DNA of 42,364 nucleotides, taken from Lachnospiraceae bacterium. Lineage in GTDB: Bacteria > Bacillota > Clostridia > Lachnospirales > Lachnospiraceae. The notes beneath the pieces were generated by a model that had not been told where the DNA came from, ran no database searches, and was given only the letters and a program-made list of their open reading frames with translations. Of the stretch, positions 1-7,631 are shown one piece after another (positions within the stretch are counted from its first letter, which is position 1; every line of letters begins with the position of its first letter). A program made the translations under genes and the position numbers. The stretch is taken from contig JAILRP010000100.1 in NCBI GenBank assembly GCA_024698075.1, forward strand, positions 1 to 42,364. Direction: 5' to 3'.

Positions 1-173
1 CCTATTTGCATGCGTTTGACGGACTGGATGAGGTACATCATCAGATGGACGAGGATTCACTTTTAACAAAAATGCAGGAGATAGGATATAAGGACATACT
101 CCGGGCAAGGATCCCACTTCCTAATGGAAAGGCATTTATCATAATGGATTTTCAAAATGGAAAAATGGGATAG
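1..173 (+). CDS. C-terminal fragment of an unknown protein (start outside window)
   Basis: An open frame enters from the left edge (first full codon at 3) and stops at TAG 171-173. About 56 residues are visible. They contain a leucine/glutamate-rich helix-like stretch (LLTKMQEIGYKDIL) followed by a short beta-like end (RIPLPNGKAFIIMDF). This helix-then-strand pattern resembles the end of many class I methyltransferases and other Rossmann-like enzymes, but that is only an impression. No catalytic motif is visible, so no function is assigned. A C-rich repeat region and a new promoter follow, so it is probably the end of a separate transcription unit. Confidence 0.55.
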   Translation, partial: YLHAFDGLDEVHHQMDEDSLLTKMQEIGYKDILRARIPLPNGKAFIIMDFQNGKMG

Positions 174-202
174 AACGATAAATCGGAAGTTAATCTTCCT
201 AA

Positions 203-289
203 GGGGGGGCACCCCCTGGCAAAAATGCACCCCCTAAAAGTGCACCCCCTCTGCGAGAAATGCCCCCCTCTCTTGCAAACCGGGGTGCA
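203..289. repeat. Cluster of short C-rich repeats (GCACCCCCT)
   Basis: GCACCCCCT occurs at 209-217, 227-235 and 242-250, with a variant TGCCCCCCT at 261-269. The spacing is 15-20 nt. The first copy can pair with the preceding G-tract (AGGGGG at 202-207 with CCCCCT at 212-217). The array ends in an inverted TTGCA/TGCAA (273-277, 285-289). It fills the gap between the truncated gene and the phosphatase promoter. No T-run follows, so it is not an ordinary terminator. Function unknown. Confidence 0.6.
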
Positions 290-364
290 AGTTGTATTTT
301 GCCTGATAAAAAACTACGTTTTGACTACTATTCACGGCCAAGATTTGCCACATTTTGCGCGACT

Positions 365-393
365 TTGCCATTTGGCCCGATTTTCTGTAAAAT
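365..393 (+). promoter_or_regulatory. Sigma-A-type promoter for the phosphatase-CapA-kinase unit
   Basis: TTGCCA at 365-370, a 17-bp spacer, then TAAAAT at 388-393. Each box matches consensus at 5 of 6 positions. It lies about 70 bp upstream of the start codon at 464, predicting transcription from about position 400. Confidence 0.6.
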
Positions 394-463
394 GACCGAA
401 ACTTCTGCAGCCTGGCAAACTGGCGCAAACTGAAGCATATTGATGCAGTTTTGGAGGTAAGAA

Positions 464-937
464 ATGCCTATAAAAGTATTATTCATCTGCCACGGCAATA
501 TCTGCCGCAGTGTCTGCGCGCAGTATGTTTTTGATATGCTGGTCGGGGAGGATCGCCTTGAATACGCCTATACGTGCGAGTCGGCGGCAACTTCAAGGGA
601 GGAGATCGGCAATCCGATATATCCTCCGATGAGGCAGACGCTCATGTCGCATGGTGTCCCGATAGGTGATCACAGGGCCAGGCAGCTGAGGCGGAGTGAC
701 TATGATGAATATGATCTGATCATAGGCATGGACAGCGAGAACATGTATTACATAAGGAACATCATCGGGGAAGACCCGGAGGGGAAAGTCCGCACGCTCA
801 TGTCATATACGGACCGCCCGGACGAGCTGATCGATGATCCATGGTATACAAGGGATTTTGAGACTGCATACAGGCAGATAAGGCGGGGATGCGAGGCGCT
901 CCTTGATCATCTGAAGGAGGAGGGCTATGATGCCTGA
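464..937 (+). CDS. Low-molecular-weight protein-tyrosine phosphatase
   Basis: A 157-residue protein of typical LMW-PTP length. The phosphate-binding loop C-X5-R-S sits at residues 9-16 (CHGNICRS), with Cys9 as the expected nucleophile and Arg15 binding phosphate. The general-acid region appears near the C-terminus as DDPWY. In this family phosphotyrosine on proteins is hydrolysed through a cysteinyl-phosphate; in Firmicutes such enzymes often oppose BY-kinases in capsule or stress control. The start is supported by GGAGG a few bases upstream. The stop overlaps the next gene by 11 bp, so the two are probably translationally coupled. The substrate is unknown, and no BY-kinase is in the window. 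Arsenate reductase (same fold) is less likely because of the DDPWY region. Confidence 0.9.
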   Translation: MPIKVLFICHGNICRSVCAQYVFDMLVGEDRLEYAYTCESAATSREEIGNPIYPPMRQTLMSHGVPIGDHRARQLRRSDYDEYDLIIGMDSENMYYIRNIIGEDPEGKVRTLMSYTDRPDELIDDPWYTRDFETAYRQIRRGCEALLDHLKEEGYDA

Positions 938-2075
938 CAGACTGAAAAAGACTGCGTTTTTTCTGGCGGGCACCCTCATGCTTGCGTCTGCATTTCATGC
1001 GAATGCTCATGCCGCATATGCTGCCGCGAAGGATGACGGGGGCTTTAAGGTCGTCATGGTCGGAGACATCCTGCTTCATGACGGAATTGAAAAGTGCTCA
1101 CACCTCGAGGACGGCAGCTATGATTTTTCCGAGATATTCAGACATACCAAGGATGTCATTGAGTCGGCCGACCTTGCTATTGTAAATGAAGAGGTCATAA
1201 TCGGTGGCGAGGAGCTTACCGTCAGCGGATACCCGAGCTTCAATGCTCCGTACGCCATAGCCGATGCTCTGGCTGATGCGGGGTTTGATGTCATATGCCA
1301 TGCCACCAACCATGCACTTGACCGTGGAGGGCGTGGCATAGAGAACTGCCTGTCCTACTGGGACGAAAATCACCCCGAAGTCAAAACGGTCGGCATATAC
1401 CGCTCCGAGGCGGAACGGAGGCGGATCTGCATATATGAAAAAGACGGGTACCGTCTGGCGGTACTGAACTATACATACGGGACCAACGGGATCCCCCTTC
1501 CAAAGGGAAAGCCCTACGCGGTGAGCCTTCTTGATGAGACTTCGGTAAAGGAGGATATAGCCGCGGCAGAGGAGCTCGCTGATTTTACGATAGTGTGTCC
1601 GCACTGGGGAACCGAATACAGCCTCGGGATATCGGATATGCAAAAAAAATGGACAAAAGTATTTGCTAATTCCGGCGCAGACCTTATAATAGGTACACAT
1701 CCGCATGTGATAGAACCTGTCGGGGAATATGTGACAGATGACGGACGCAGGGTCCCGGTATATTATTCCCTTGGCAACTACATAAACTGGACGTCCGGAA
1801 GAGGCAGCGGCATTGCGAACCGAATGGTCGGGGCAATGGCCGTGGTAACGCTTAAAAAGGACCCGGAAGGCGAAACGGTCGTGGCGGATCATGGGGTGAT
1901 GCCGCTGGTTTCACATGTGGAATCAAAGATAAACGGATCGACGGTATATTTCCTTGAGGACTATACCCAGGCAAAATCATTCCTGAACGAGATCAGGTCA
2001 AGGGATTCCGTATTTTCGTACCGGTACTGTGAGGACCTGTGCCTCGGTATTTTTGATAAAGAACTGTGGAGGTAG
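927..2075 (+). CDS. CapA-like metallophosphatase-fold protein, secreted or membrane-anchored
   Basis: 382 residues. The N-terminus is basic then hydrophobic (about residues 5-32), reading as a signal peptide or uncleaved anchor. The body has the CapA/PGA_cap metallophosphatase signatures: VGDILLHDGI near residue 45, ADLAIVNEE, CHATNHALDRG, CPHWGTEY, GTHPHVIEP and YYSLGNYINW near 290. Family members include the CapA/PgsA subunit of poly-gamma-glutamate export, but many homologues have other, unknown roles. No other pgs or cap genes are visible, so a polyglutamate role is not supported here. It overlaps the phosphatase gene by 11 bp and ends two bases before the sensor kinase, so the three genes form one unit. 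ATG codons at 927 and 930 are both possible. Confidence 0.85.
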   Translation: MMPDRLKKTAFFLAGTLMLASAFHANAHAAYAAAKDDGGFKVVMVGDILLHDGIEKCSHLEDGSYDFSEIFRHTKDVIESADLAIVNEEVIIGGEELTVSGYPSFNAPYAIADALADAGFDVICHATNHALDRGGRGIENCLSYWDENHPEVKTVGIYRSEAERRRICIYEKDGYRLAVLNYTYGTNGIPLPKGKPYAVSLLDETSVKEDIAAAEELADFTIVCPHWGTEYSLGISDMQKKWTKVFANSGADLIIGTHPHVIEPVGEYVTDDGRRVPVYYSLGNYINWTSGRGSGIANRMVGAMAVVTLKKDPEGETVVADHGVMPLVSHVESKINGSTVYFLEDYTQAKSFLNEIRSRDSVFSYRYCEDLCLGIFDKELWR

Positions 2076-2077
2076 GA

Positions 2078-4288
2078 ATGTATCAGTTCGTGATAACCGT
2101 CCTCTATCTGACGATAGCGGGATTATTTGCGGTATGCTGGTTTGCACTCAGAAAGTGGAGCACAAGGATCCATGCATATCTTTTTTTCAGCTCGGTCGCA
2201 AATCTTGTATATGATGCCGCATGCCTTCTGGAACTGAGGGCCAAGGACCAGGACTCGTATGTGGTGGCCCTGAAAATGGGGTACATAGGAAGAATCTGGA
2301 TCGGACTGGCTCTTTTCCTGTTCGTTGTGGAACTGTGCGGGACCTACATCCCTTCTTTTGTAAAGGGATCCATGGCACTTGTTCATGCCATCATATATAT
2401 CAGCATCCTTGAGATCGAAAGGACCGACCTTTATTACAATTACATGGAATTCGTGATCGAAGACGGATTTCCCAAGCTTATCCATACGGGCGGCCCGCTT
2501 TATTTTGTCCAGAGTGCCCTCAATCTGTTCTACACGTTCGTCGGGGTGTTCATCATAACCCTCAAGTTCATAAGGGAGAAAAATCCGATCGCGAGAAAGC
2601 GGTATATGATGACGTCCATCGCGATGTTTTCGATAGGAGCTTCCTATGTGATCTACTATTTCAAGCTCATTCCTCTCGCGAAAAAGTTTGACGTCATGAT
2701 CTTCGGATTTGCGATCGGAACAGTATTCATGCTCATCGCGATCATCAAGTACAGGATGCTCGATGCGGAATCCCTTGCGAGAAAATATGTGGTCGACGAG
2801 CTGTCGGAAGGGATCATAGTCATTGATGCAGAAGGCAAGATCGCGTATTTCAACAAGCCTGCCGGAAGGCTTTTCCCCGAACTTACAAAGGGAAACCTAT
2901 CCGGGAAGGGGGCCGACAATATCATCGAGAGGATCCGCTTTGCCATATACTGTGACGAGCCGATGCGGATGGACAACAGGGTTTTCACCCCCAGGGCTAA
3001 TTCGCTGATGCAGGACGGGACCAACGTGGGAACCATATATGTTCTTGCCGATGACAGCGAACACTACAGATATATGGAAGAACTGCGCGAGCAGAAAGAG
3101 ATAGCCGATGAGGCGAACAAGGCAAAGTCGCAGTTCCTTGCAAACATGTCCCATGAAATAAGGACGCCGATAAATGCCATCCTCGGAATGGATGAGATGA
3201 TACTGCGCGACAGCTCCGAGAAGGAGATCAAGGAATACGCCGATGACATACAGACATCAGGCCGGACGCTCCTGACTCTTATAAATGACATCCTTGATTT
3301 TTCGAAGGTAGAAGAAGGAAAAATGGAGATAGTTCCCGTCCAGTACGATCCGGGACTGATGGTCAACGACCTTGTCAACATGGTCAGCGACAGGATCGCA
3401 CAGAAGGGGATCAAATTTGAGGTCATTTTTGACCGCAGCATCCCGAAGCTGCTTAAGGGTGATGAGATACGCATCAAGCAGTGCGCCATGAACCTTCTGA
3501 CCAATGCGATAAAATATACGGATTCTGGTGCGATAACGTTTGCCGTTGGCGCGGAAAGCGCCGGAGGCGGGAGCATAATGCTGAATATCTCCGTAAAGGA
3601 TACCGGTGTCGGCATCAAGCCCGAGGACATGCAGAACCTGTTCTCGCCGTTCGTCCGGGTGGAGGGCAAAAAGAACCGTATCATAGAAGGATCGGGGCTC
3701 GGCCTATCCATCACAAAGCGTCTCCTTGAACTGATGGGAAGCGACATACACATAAAGAGCAAATACGGCATCGGTTCGGAATTTTCGTTCTCGGTCAGCC
3801 AGGAAGTCCTGAACAGTGAACCTGTCGGCGACTACGGACACAGGGATTCGAAAGGGAAGAAGCACGTTTACCGGGAGCTTTTCCATGCGCCTGATGCAAA
3901 GATACTTGTTGTTGACGATATCAAGATGAACCTTACGGTCATCACAAAACTCCTTAAGAGGACGGAGATACAGATCGACACGGCGCTTTCCGGCCCGGAG
4001 GCAATTGAGAAGGCGGCCGGGAATGAATACGATATCATTTTCATAGACCATCTCATGCCCGACATGGACGGGATCGAGACATTAAAGCGCATAAAGGAGC
4101 AGGAGAATAAGAACCCGCCGGTATACGTGGCGCTTACCGCTAACGCCATTTCCGGTGCGAGGGAGATGTATCTCGATGCAGGGTTCAACGATTACATCTC
4201 GAAGCCGGTCGAGGGAGAGAGGCTTGAAAAGCTTATAAAAGGTTATCTTCCCGCCGAAAAACTCCTTGACACGCCTGATAGCGTGTAA
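2078..4288 (+). CDS. Hybrid sensor histidine kinase with 7TM input, PAS-like and receiver domains
   Basis: I chose ATG 2078 because GGAGGT (2068-2073) sits just upstream; the in-frame GTG at 2066 would place that SD inside the gene. This gives 736 residues. Order: about seven hydrophobic segments (1-225), a PAS-like domain (about 230-325), HisKA with MSHEIRTP (phospho-acceptor His359), HATPase_c with NLLTNAIKYT, DTGVGI and GSGLGL boxes, then a receiver domain (about 610-730) with the acceptor Asp657 in IIFIDHLMPDMDG and the conserved Lys in ISKPV. There is no DNA-binding output domain, so the phosphate likely goes to an Hpt protein or to a partner regulator elsewhere. It starts two bases after capA, linking sensing to the phosphatase/CapA pair. 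The ligand is unknown. Confidence 0.9.
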   Translation: MYQFVITVLYLTIAGLFAVCWFALRKWSTRIHAYLFFSSVANLVYDAACLLELRAKDQDSYVVALKMGYIGRIWIGLALFLFVVELCGTYIPSFVKGSMALVHAIIYISILEIERTDLYYNYMEFVIEDGFPKLIHTGGPLYFVQSALNLFYTFVGVFIITLKFIREKNPIARKRYMMTSIAMFSIGASYVIYYFKLIPLAKKFDVMIFGFAIGTVFMLIAIIKYRMLDAESLARKYVVDELSEGIIVIDAEGKIAYFNKPAGRLFPELTKGNLSGKGADNIIERIRFAIYCDEPMRMDNRVFTPRANSLMQDGTNVGTIYVLADDSEHYRYMEELREQKEIADEANKAKSQFLANMSHEIRTPINAILGMDEMILRDSSEKEIKEYADDIQTSGRTLLTLINDILDFSKVEEGKMEIVPVQYDPGLMVNDLVNMVSDRIAQKGIKFEVIFDRSIPKLLKGDEIRIKQCAMNLLTNAIKYTDSGAITFAVGAESAGGGSIMLNISVKDTGVGIKPEDMQNLFSPFVRVEGKKNRIIEGSGLGLSITKRLLELMGSDIHIKSKYGIGSEFSFSVSQEVLNSEPVGDYGHRDSKGKKHVYRELFHAPDAKILVVDDIKMNLTVITKLLKRTEIQIDTALSGPEAIEKAAGNEYDIIFIDHLMPDMDGIETLKRIKEQENKNPPVYVALTANAISGAREMYLDAGFNDYISKPVEGERLEKLIKGYLPAEKLLDTPDSV

Positions 4289-4294
4289 TATAAT
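4266..4294 (+). promoter_or_regulatory. Consensus sigma-A promoter for rplM-rpsI
   Basis: A perfect TTGACA (4266-4271), a spacer of exactly 17 bp, and a perfect TATAAT (4289-4294). The -35 and spacer lie inside the last codons of the sensor kinase gene and the -10 begins one base after its stop. Predicted start is about 4301. Such a strong promoter fits ribosomal protein genes. Confidence 0.9.
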
Positions 4295-4300
4295 CTGTCA

Positions 4301-4393
4301 ATGTGACGGCAGTCAGAGGTTGGCCATAGCCCCGGCCCGCTTAGGACCTGTCATGGATGATAAAGGATTTTCATTGTTTTTGGAGGTAATGTC
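4301..4393 (+). promoter_or_regulatory. 5' leader of rplM mRNA, possible L13 autoregulatory leader
   Basis: About 90 nt separate the predicted start from the rplM ATG. The leader can close an outer stem (AGGU with ACCU, extended by UGAC with GUCA) around a GGCC/GGCC hairpin. L13 leader RNAs are known upstream of rplM in low-GC Gram-positives. I cannot run a covariance model, so the match to that family is inference. Confidence 0.35.
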
Positions 4394-4822
4394 ATGAATA
4401 CATATATGCCAAACGAAGCCACTATCGAACGCAAGTGGTATGTCGTTGACGCGGCTGGATGTACTCTCGGCCGCCTGGCTGCAGAAGTTGCCAAAGTTTT
4501 AAGAGGTAAGAACAAACCTATCTTTACGCCCCATGCCGATACGGGTGACTGCGTCATCATAATAAATGCCGACAAGGTCACATTTACGGGCCGCAAGCTC
4601 GATCAGAAGATTTATTACCATCATTCTGAATATGTCGGCGGCATGAAGGAGACAAAGCTCCGCGATAAGTTTGCCCAGGCCCCTACTGAGGTTGTGGAAC
4701 TTGCTGTCAAGGGAATGCTTCCCAAAGGACCTTTGGGCCGCAGGATGTACAAGAAGCTGTTTGTTTATGCAGGCAGTGAGCATCCCCATGCAGCACAGAA
4801 GCCTGAAGAGTTGAAGTTTTGA
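4394..4822 (+). CDS. rplM: 50S ribosomal protein L13
   Basis: 142 residues, the normal bacterial L13 length. Family-typical stretches are visible: [17 protein letters not shown] near the N-terminus, [29 protein letters not shown] and [21 protein letters not shown]13 is an early-assembly protein of the large subunit. GGAGGT lies eight bases before the ATG. It is followed 32 bp later by rpsI, the usual bacterial rplM-rpsI pairing, expressed from the consensus promoter at 4266-4294. Confidence 0.97.
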   Translation: MNTYMPNEATIERKWYVVDAAGCTLGRLAAEVAKVLRGKNKPIFTPHADTGDCVIIINADKVTFTGRKLDQKIYYHHSEYVGGMKETKLRDKFAQAPTEVVELAVKGMLPKGPLGRRMYKKLFVYAGSEHPHAAQKPEELKF

Positions 4823-4854
4823 CCGGTAAGCTTTCATAAAGGAGAAGAAAGAAA

Positions 4855-5253
4855 ATGGCTAAAGCAAAAGAGCAGTTCTACGGAACAGGAAGAAGAAAAT
4901 CATCCGTTGCAAGGGTATACATGAAGCCCGGCAAAGGAAATATAACGGTAAATAAGAGAGAACTCGACGACTATTTCGGACTCGAGACATTAAAGACGAT
5001 AGTACGTCAGCCCCTCGTTGCTACGGAAACAGAGAAGAAGTACGATATCAACGTTAACGTCAAGGGCGGCGGAACAACAGGACAGGCAGGAGCTATCCGC
5101 CACGGCATCGCAAGGGCTCTCCTTAAGATCGATGAGGACTTCCGTCCCACGCTTAAGGCAGCGGGCTTCCTTACAAGGGACCCGAGAATGAAGGAAAGAA
5201 AGAAGCCCGGTCTCAAGGCCGCAAGGCGTGCGCCTCAGTTCTCAAAGAGATAA
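4855..5253 (+). CDS. rpsI: 30S ribosomal protein S9
   Basis: 132 residues. Family hallmarks include [13 protein letters not shown] near the N-terminus, [21 protein letters not shown] in the middle and the basic tail ending in QFSKR, whose last residues reach the P-site tRNA in the ribosome. GGAG precedes the ATG. It is the last gene of the rplM-rpsI operon, directly followed by a strong terminator at 5275-5306. Confidence 0.97.
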   Translation: MAKAKEQFYGTGRRKSSVARVYMKPGKGNITVNKRELDDYFGLETLKTIVRQPLVATETEKKYDINVNVKGGGTTGQAGAIRHGIARALLKIDEDFRPTLKAAGFLTRDPRMKERKKPGLKAARRAPQFSKR

Positions 5254-5274
5254 TCTGCTGGTACAGATATTACG

Positions 5275-5306
5275 AAGACCCGGTACATTGTACCGGGTCT
5301 TTTTTA
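5275..5306 (+). terminator. Rho-independent terminator of rplM-rpsI
   Basis: A 12-bp perfect stem, AAGACCCGGTAC (5275-5286) with GTACCGGGTCTT (5290-5301), with a 3-nt loop and a run of T to 5305. Confidence 0.93.
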
Positions 5307-5379
5307 CCCGGATGGACCGCTGACTCCGTCCCGGGGGCCACTTACCCGGATGGACCGCTGACTCCGTCCCGGGGGGCCA
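5306..5379. repeat. Tandem direct repeat of a GC-rich 35-36-nt unit
   Basis: Two almost identical units lie at 5306-5340 and 5344-5379, starting ACCCGGATGGACCGCTGACT and ending in a G-run plus GCCA; they differ by one G in that run. The period is 38 bp. Each unit can fold (CCCGG with CCGGG, GAC with GTC inside). They fill nearly all the space between the rpsI terminator and the symporter gene. No T-run follows either unit, so they are not terminators. No clear promoter for the symporter is visible in this space. Confidence 0.85.
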
Positions 5380-5400
5380 TTTTATGGAAAGGAAGAGGTT

Positions 5401-6756
5401 ATGGAAGAGAAGAGAGAAAGCTTTGGAAGCAAGATAGGATTCATACTTGCTGCGGCGGGTTCGGCGGTCGGACTCGGAAACATCTGGAGGTTCCCGTATC
5501 TGGCTGCAAAGTACGGCGGAGGCATATTCATCCTTACGTATATCATTCTCGTTGTGACTTTCGGATTCTCGCTCATGGTCACTGAGATATCGCTCGGCCG
5601 CAGGACGGGCAAGAGCGTCATAGGTGCATACCGGAGCGCCGACAGGAGGTTCGGCTTCTTAGGGCCCGTGGCTGCACTTGTTCCGTTTATCATCACGCCG
5701 TATTACTGCGTCATAGGCGGATGGGTGCTCAAGTATCTGGTTACTTTTGTGACCGGCCGGTCGCAGGCGGCAACGGATGACGGCTTTTTCGGAGGCTTCA
5801 TAAGCCATGCCCAGCAGCCGACCGTATTCTTTGTGATCTATGCGGGTCTTACGGCGTTCATAGTCATATTCGGGGTCAAGAAGGGCATAGAGAGCATGAG
5901 CAAGATACTGATGCCGCTCCTGGTCATCCTGTCGGTAGGGATCGCAGTCTATACGCTGACCCTTCCGGGTGCAGGCACCGGAGTAAAATATTATCTGCTC
6001 CCGAACTTCGAAGGATTTACCCTGTCAAAGTTCCTGAAGACCATTGTTGCCGCAATGGGACAGCTGTTTTATTCAATGTCACTTGCGATGGGGATCATGG
6101 TCACATACGGCTCATATATGAGAAAGCAGGATTCGATCGAAGGCTCGGTCAGGCAGGTGAGCCTGTTTGATACGCTGATAGCGCTGATCGCGGGACTAAT
6201 CATCGTCCCTTCCGTATTTATATTCAGCGGCGGTGACGCGGATGCCCTCAACGCAGGCCCGGGGCTTATGTTCGTAACGCTGCCGAAGGTATTTGAATCA
6301 ATGAAGGGCGGACACATCGTGGGAGCGGCCTTCTTCGTTCTCGTCGCGTTTGCCGCACTTACCTCGTCAGTATCGCTGCTTGAGACGATGGTCTCTATAG
6401 TCTCGGAGAAGTTCGGATTAAAAAGAACCGGTTCGACGGCGGTATGCATCGTCATCGTTTTTGTCATGGGAATGCTCTCGGTTCTCGGATACGGTGCGTG
6501 GAGCAGTGTTGAGATATTCGGATGCCAGATACTCGACTTCTTTGCTTTTATCTCAAACAACATCATGATGCCGATAGTCGCGCTTCTTACATGCATACTG
6601 ATCGGCTATGTTGTGAAGCCGAGGTACATTGAGGATGAGCTGACGCTCAACGGGGAGAAGTTCCGGTCCAAGGGACTGTATGAACTGATGACAAAGGTTG
6701 TATGCCCCGTCTTCATGATCATCATCCTTCTTACCCCGTTCTTTGTGAGTCTGTAA
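5401..6756 (+). CDS. Sodium:neurotransmitter symporter (NSS/SNF) family transporter
   Basis: 451 residues, about 11-12 hydrophobic segments. The N-terminal signature of the LeuT-type NSS family is present: GFILAAAGSAVGLGNIWRFP in TM1 (Na+ and substrate binding region), then YGGGIFILTYI in TM2. In this family uptake of amino acids or related amines is driven by sodium; the exact substrate cannot be read. GGAAGAGG before the ATG serves as RBS. The gene stands alone between the rpsI terminator and a hairpin shared with the convergent SDR gene. No convincing promoter was found; the tandem repeat at 5306-5379 is immediately upstream. Confidence 0.93.
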   Translation: MEEKRESFGSKIGFILAAAGSAVGLGNIWRFPYLAAKYGGGIFILTYIILVVTFGFSLMVTEISLGRRTGKSVIGAYRSADRRFGFLGPVAALVPFIITPYYCVIGGWVLKYLVTFVTGRSQAATDDGFFGGFISHAQQPTVFFVIYAGLTAFIVIFGVKKGIESMSKILMPLLVILSVGIAVYTLTLPGAGTGVKYYLLPNFEGFTLSKFLKTIVAAMGQLFYSMSLAMGIMVTYGSYMRKQDSIEGSVRQVSLFDTLIALIAGLIIVPSVFIFSGGDADALNAGPGLMFVTLPKVFESMKGGHIVGAAFFVLVAFAALTSSVSLLETMVSIVSEKFGLKRTGSTAVCIVIVFVMGMLSVLGYGAWSSVEIFGCQILDFFAFISNNIMMPIVALLTCILIGYVVKPRYIEDELTLNGEKFRSKGLYELMTKVVCPVFMIIILLTPFFVSL

Positions 6757-6789
6757 AAAAATCATGGCGGATGGTCACATCCATCCGCC
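6755..6789 (-). terminator. Terminator of the SDR gene, possibly bidirectional
   Basis: GGCGGATGG (6766-6774) and CCATCCGCC (6781-6789) form a 9-bp stem with a 6-nt loop. On the minus strand the stem is followed within a few bases by seven T (A-run 6755-6761). The stem includes the last codons and stop of the minus-strand gene. The + side lacks a proper T-run, so stopping symporter transcripts here is less certain. Confidence 0.75.
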
Positions 6790-7494
6790 GTCTACTTTTA
6801 TTATCTGCCCGGTGAGGTAGTTTGTTGACTCGGCAAGAGACAGAATGACCGAGGCCACCTCAGCGGGTTTTCCTATGCGGTCTGCCGGTATGTCGGCAAC
6901 CACCTCGGCGAGCTCTTCGTCCGACAGGCGCGAGTTCATGTCGGTGTCGATGAGGCCGCATGCGACCGCATTCACGCTTATACCGCTCGGCGCAAGCTCT
7001 TTCGCAAGTGCCTTTGTAAACGCATCAAGCCCGCCTTTGGAGGCCGAGTATGCCACTTCCATCGATGCGCCCGACTCACCCCAGACCGAAGAAACGTTTA
7101 TGATCTTTCCCGAAAACTCAGACAGCATATGCGGTATGGCCGCGCGGCACATATAGAAGACAGAGCTTAAGTTCGTTGCAATCGTATTTTCCCATTCCTC
7201 ATCGGACATATCGGTCAGAAGCCCGACATATGAGATTCCTGCATTATTTACAAGCACCGATGGCGGGTCGATCTTTGAAAACAGATCTTTTACCGCCGCC
7301 GGGTCTGACACGTCGGCCTGGTATGCCTCGCATTTCACCTTGTATGTATCGGAAAGGTCTGCGGCAAGCTGCCGAAGGCTGTCGATATTCTTGATGCAGC
7401 AGAGCGTCAGGTCATATCCCGAGCGGGCAAATTCCATCGCTATAGCGCGTCCGATCCCGCGCGATGCACCGGTTATGAGAGCTTTCTTTTCCAT
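6775..7494 (-). CDS. Short-chain dehydrogenase/reductase, FabG-like
   Basis: 239 residues from the ATG at 7494 (minus strand), chosen because GGAGGTGACC precedes it directly and the product then begins MEKKALITGASRGIG. A longer upstream frame has no RBS and includes the promoter. Classical SDR motifs: TGASRGIG (NAD(P) loop, residues 8-15), NNAG (83-86), catalytic Ser136, Tyr149 and Lys153 in YSASKGG, and Asn108. These resemble 3-oxoacyl-ACP reductases. Because there are no fatty-acid genes alongside, the substrate is open; the YmfI-type EF-P-modification reductase is another possibility. It is the only minus-strand gene recognised here and is divergent from trxB. Confidence 0.88.
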   Translation of the reverse strand: MEKKALITGASRGIGRAIAMEFARSGYDLTLCCIKNIDSLRQLAADLSDTYKVKCEAYQADVSDPAAVKDLFSKIDPPSVLVNNAGISYVGLLTDMSDEEWENTIATNLSSVFYMCRAAIPHMLSEFSGKIINVSSVWGESGASMEVAYSASKGGLDAFTKALAKELAPSGISVNAVACGLIDTDMNSRLSDEELAEVVADIPADRIGKPAEVASVILSLAESTNYLTGQIIKVDGGWM

Positions 7495-7535
7495 GGTCAC
7501 CTCCGAAAACTGCTGATGTGTACATGGCACATATA

Positions 7536-7564
7536 TGGTATAATCTTCCGGTAACATTATACCA
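7536..7564. promoter_or_regulatory. Divergent mirrored extended -10 promoters (SDR / trxB)
   Basis: TGGTATAAT at 7536-7544 on the + strand and the same nine bases on the minus strand at 7564-7556, separated by 11 bp. Each is an extended -10 (TGN-TATAAT). No good -35 boxes are visible. The + copy serves trxB and the minus copy the SDR gene. The two start points would lie inside each other's -10 region, so the promoters probably compete. Confidence 0.75.
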
Positions 7565-7631
7565 CAAGTGAGTGATGACAGTTTGCCTGATCATCCAATG
7601 CCCCCGGGGCGAAAATCGGAGGATGGAAAAT

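Noticed and set aside
174-208. CRISPR-like array in the C-rich repeat region
   Set aside because: Units are about 9 nt and spacing is 15-20 nt; repeats are too short and there are no cas genes.
234-428. Small minus-strand open frame upstream of the phosphatase
   Set aside because: It runs over the C-rich repeats and the promoter; no RBS, no family resemblance.
1098-1892. Long open frame (264 codons) on the minus strand inside capA
   Set aside because: No RBS, no recognisable protein, and the + strand gene has clear family motifs; an antisense shadow from codon bias.
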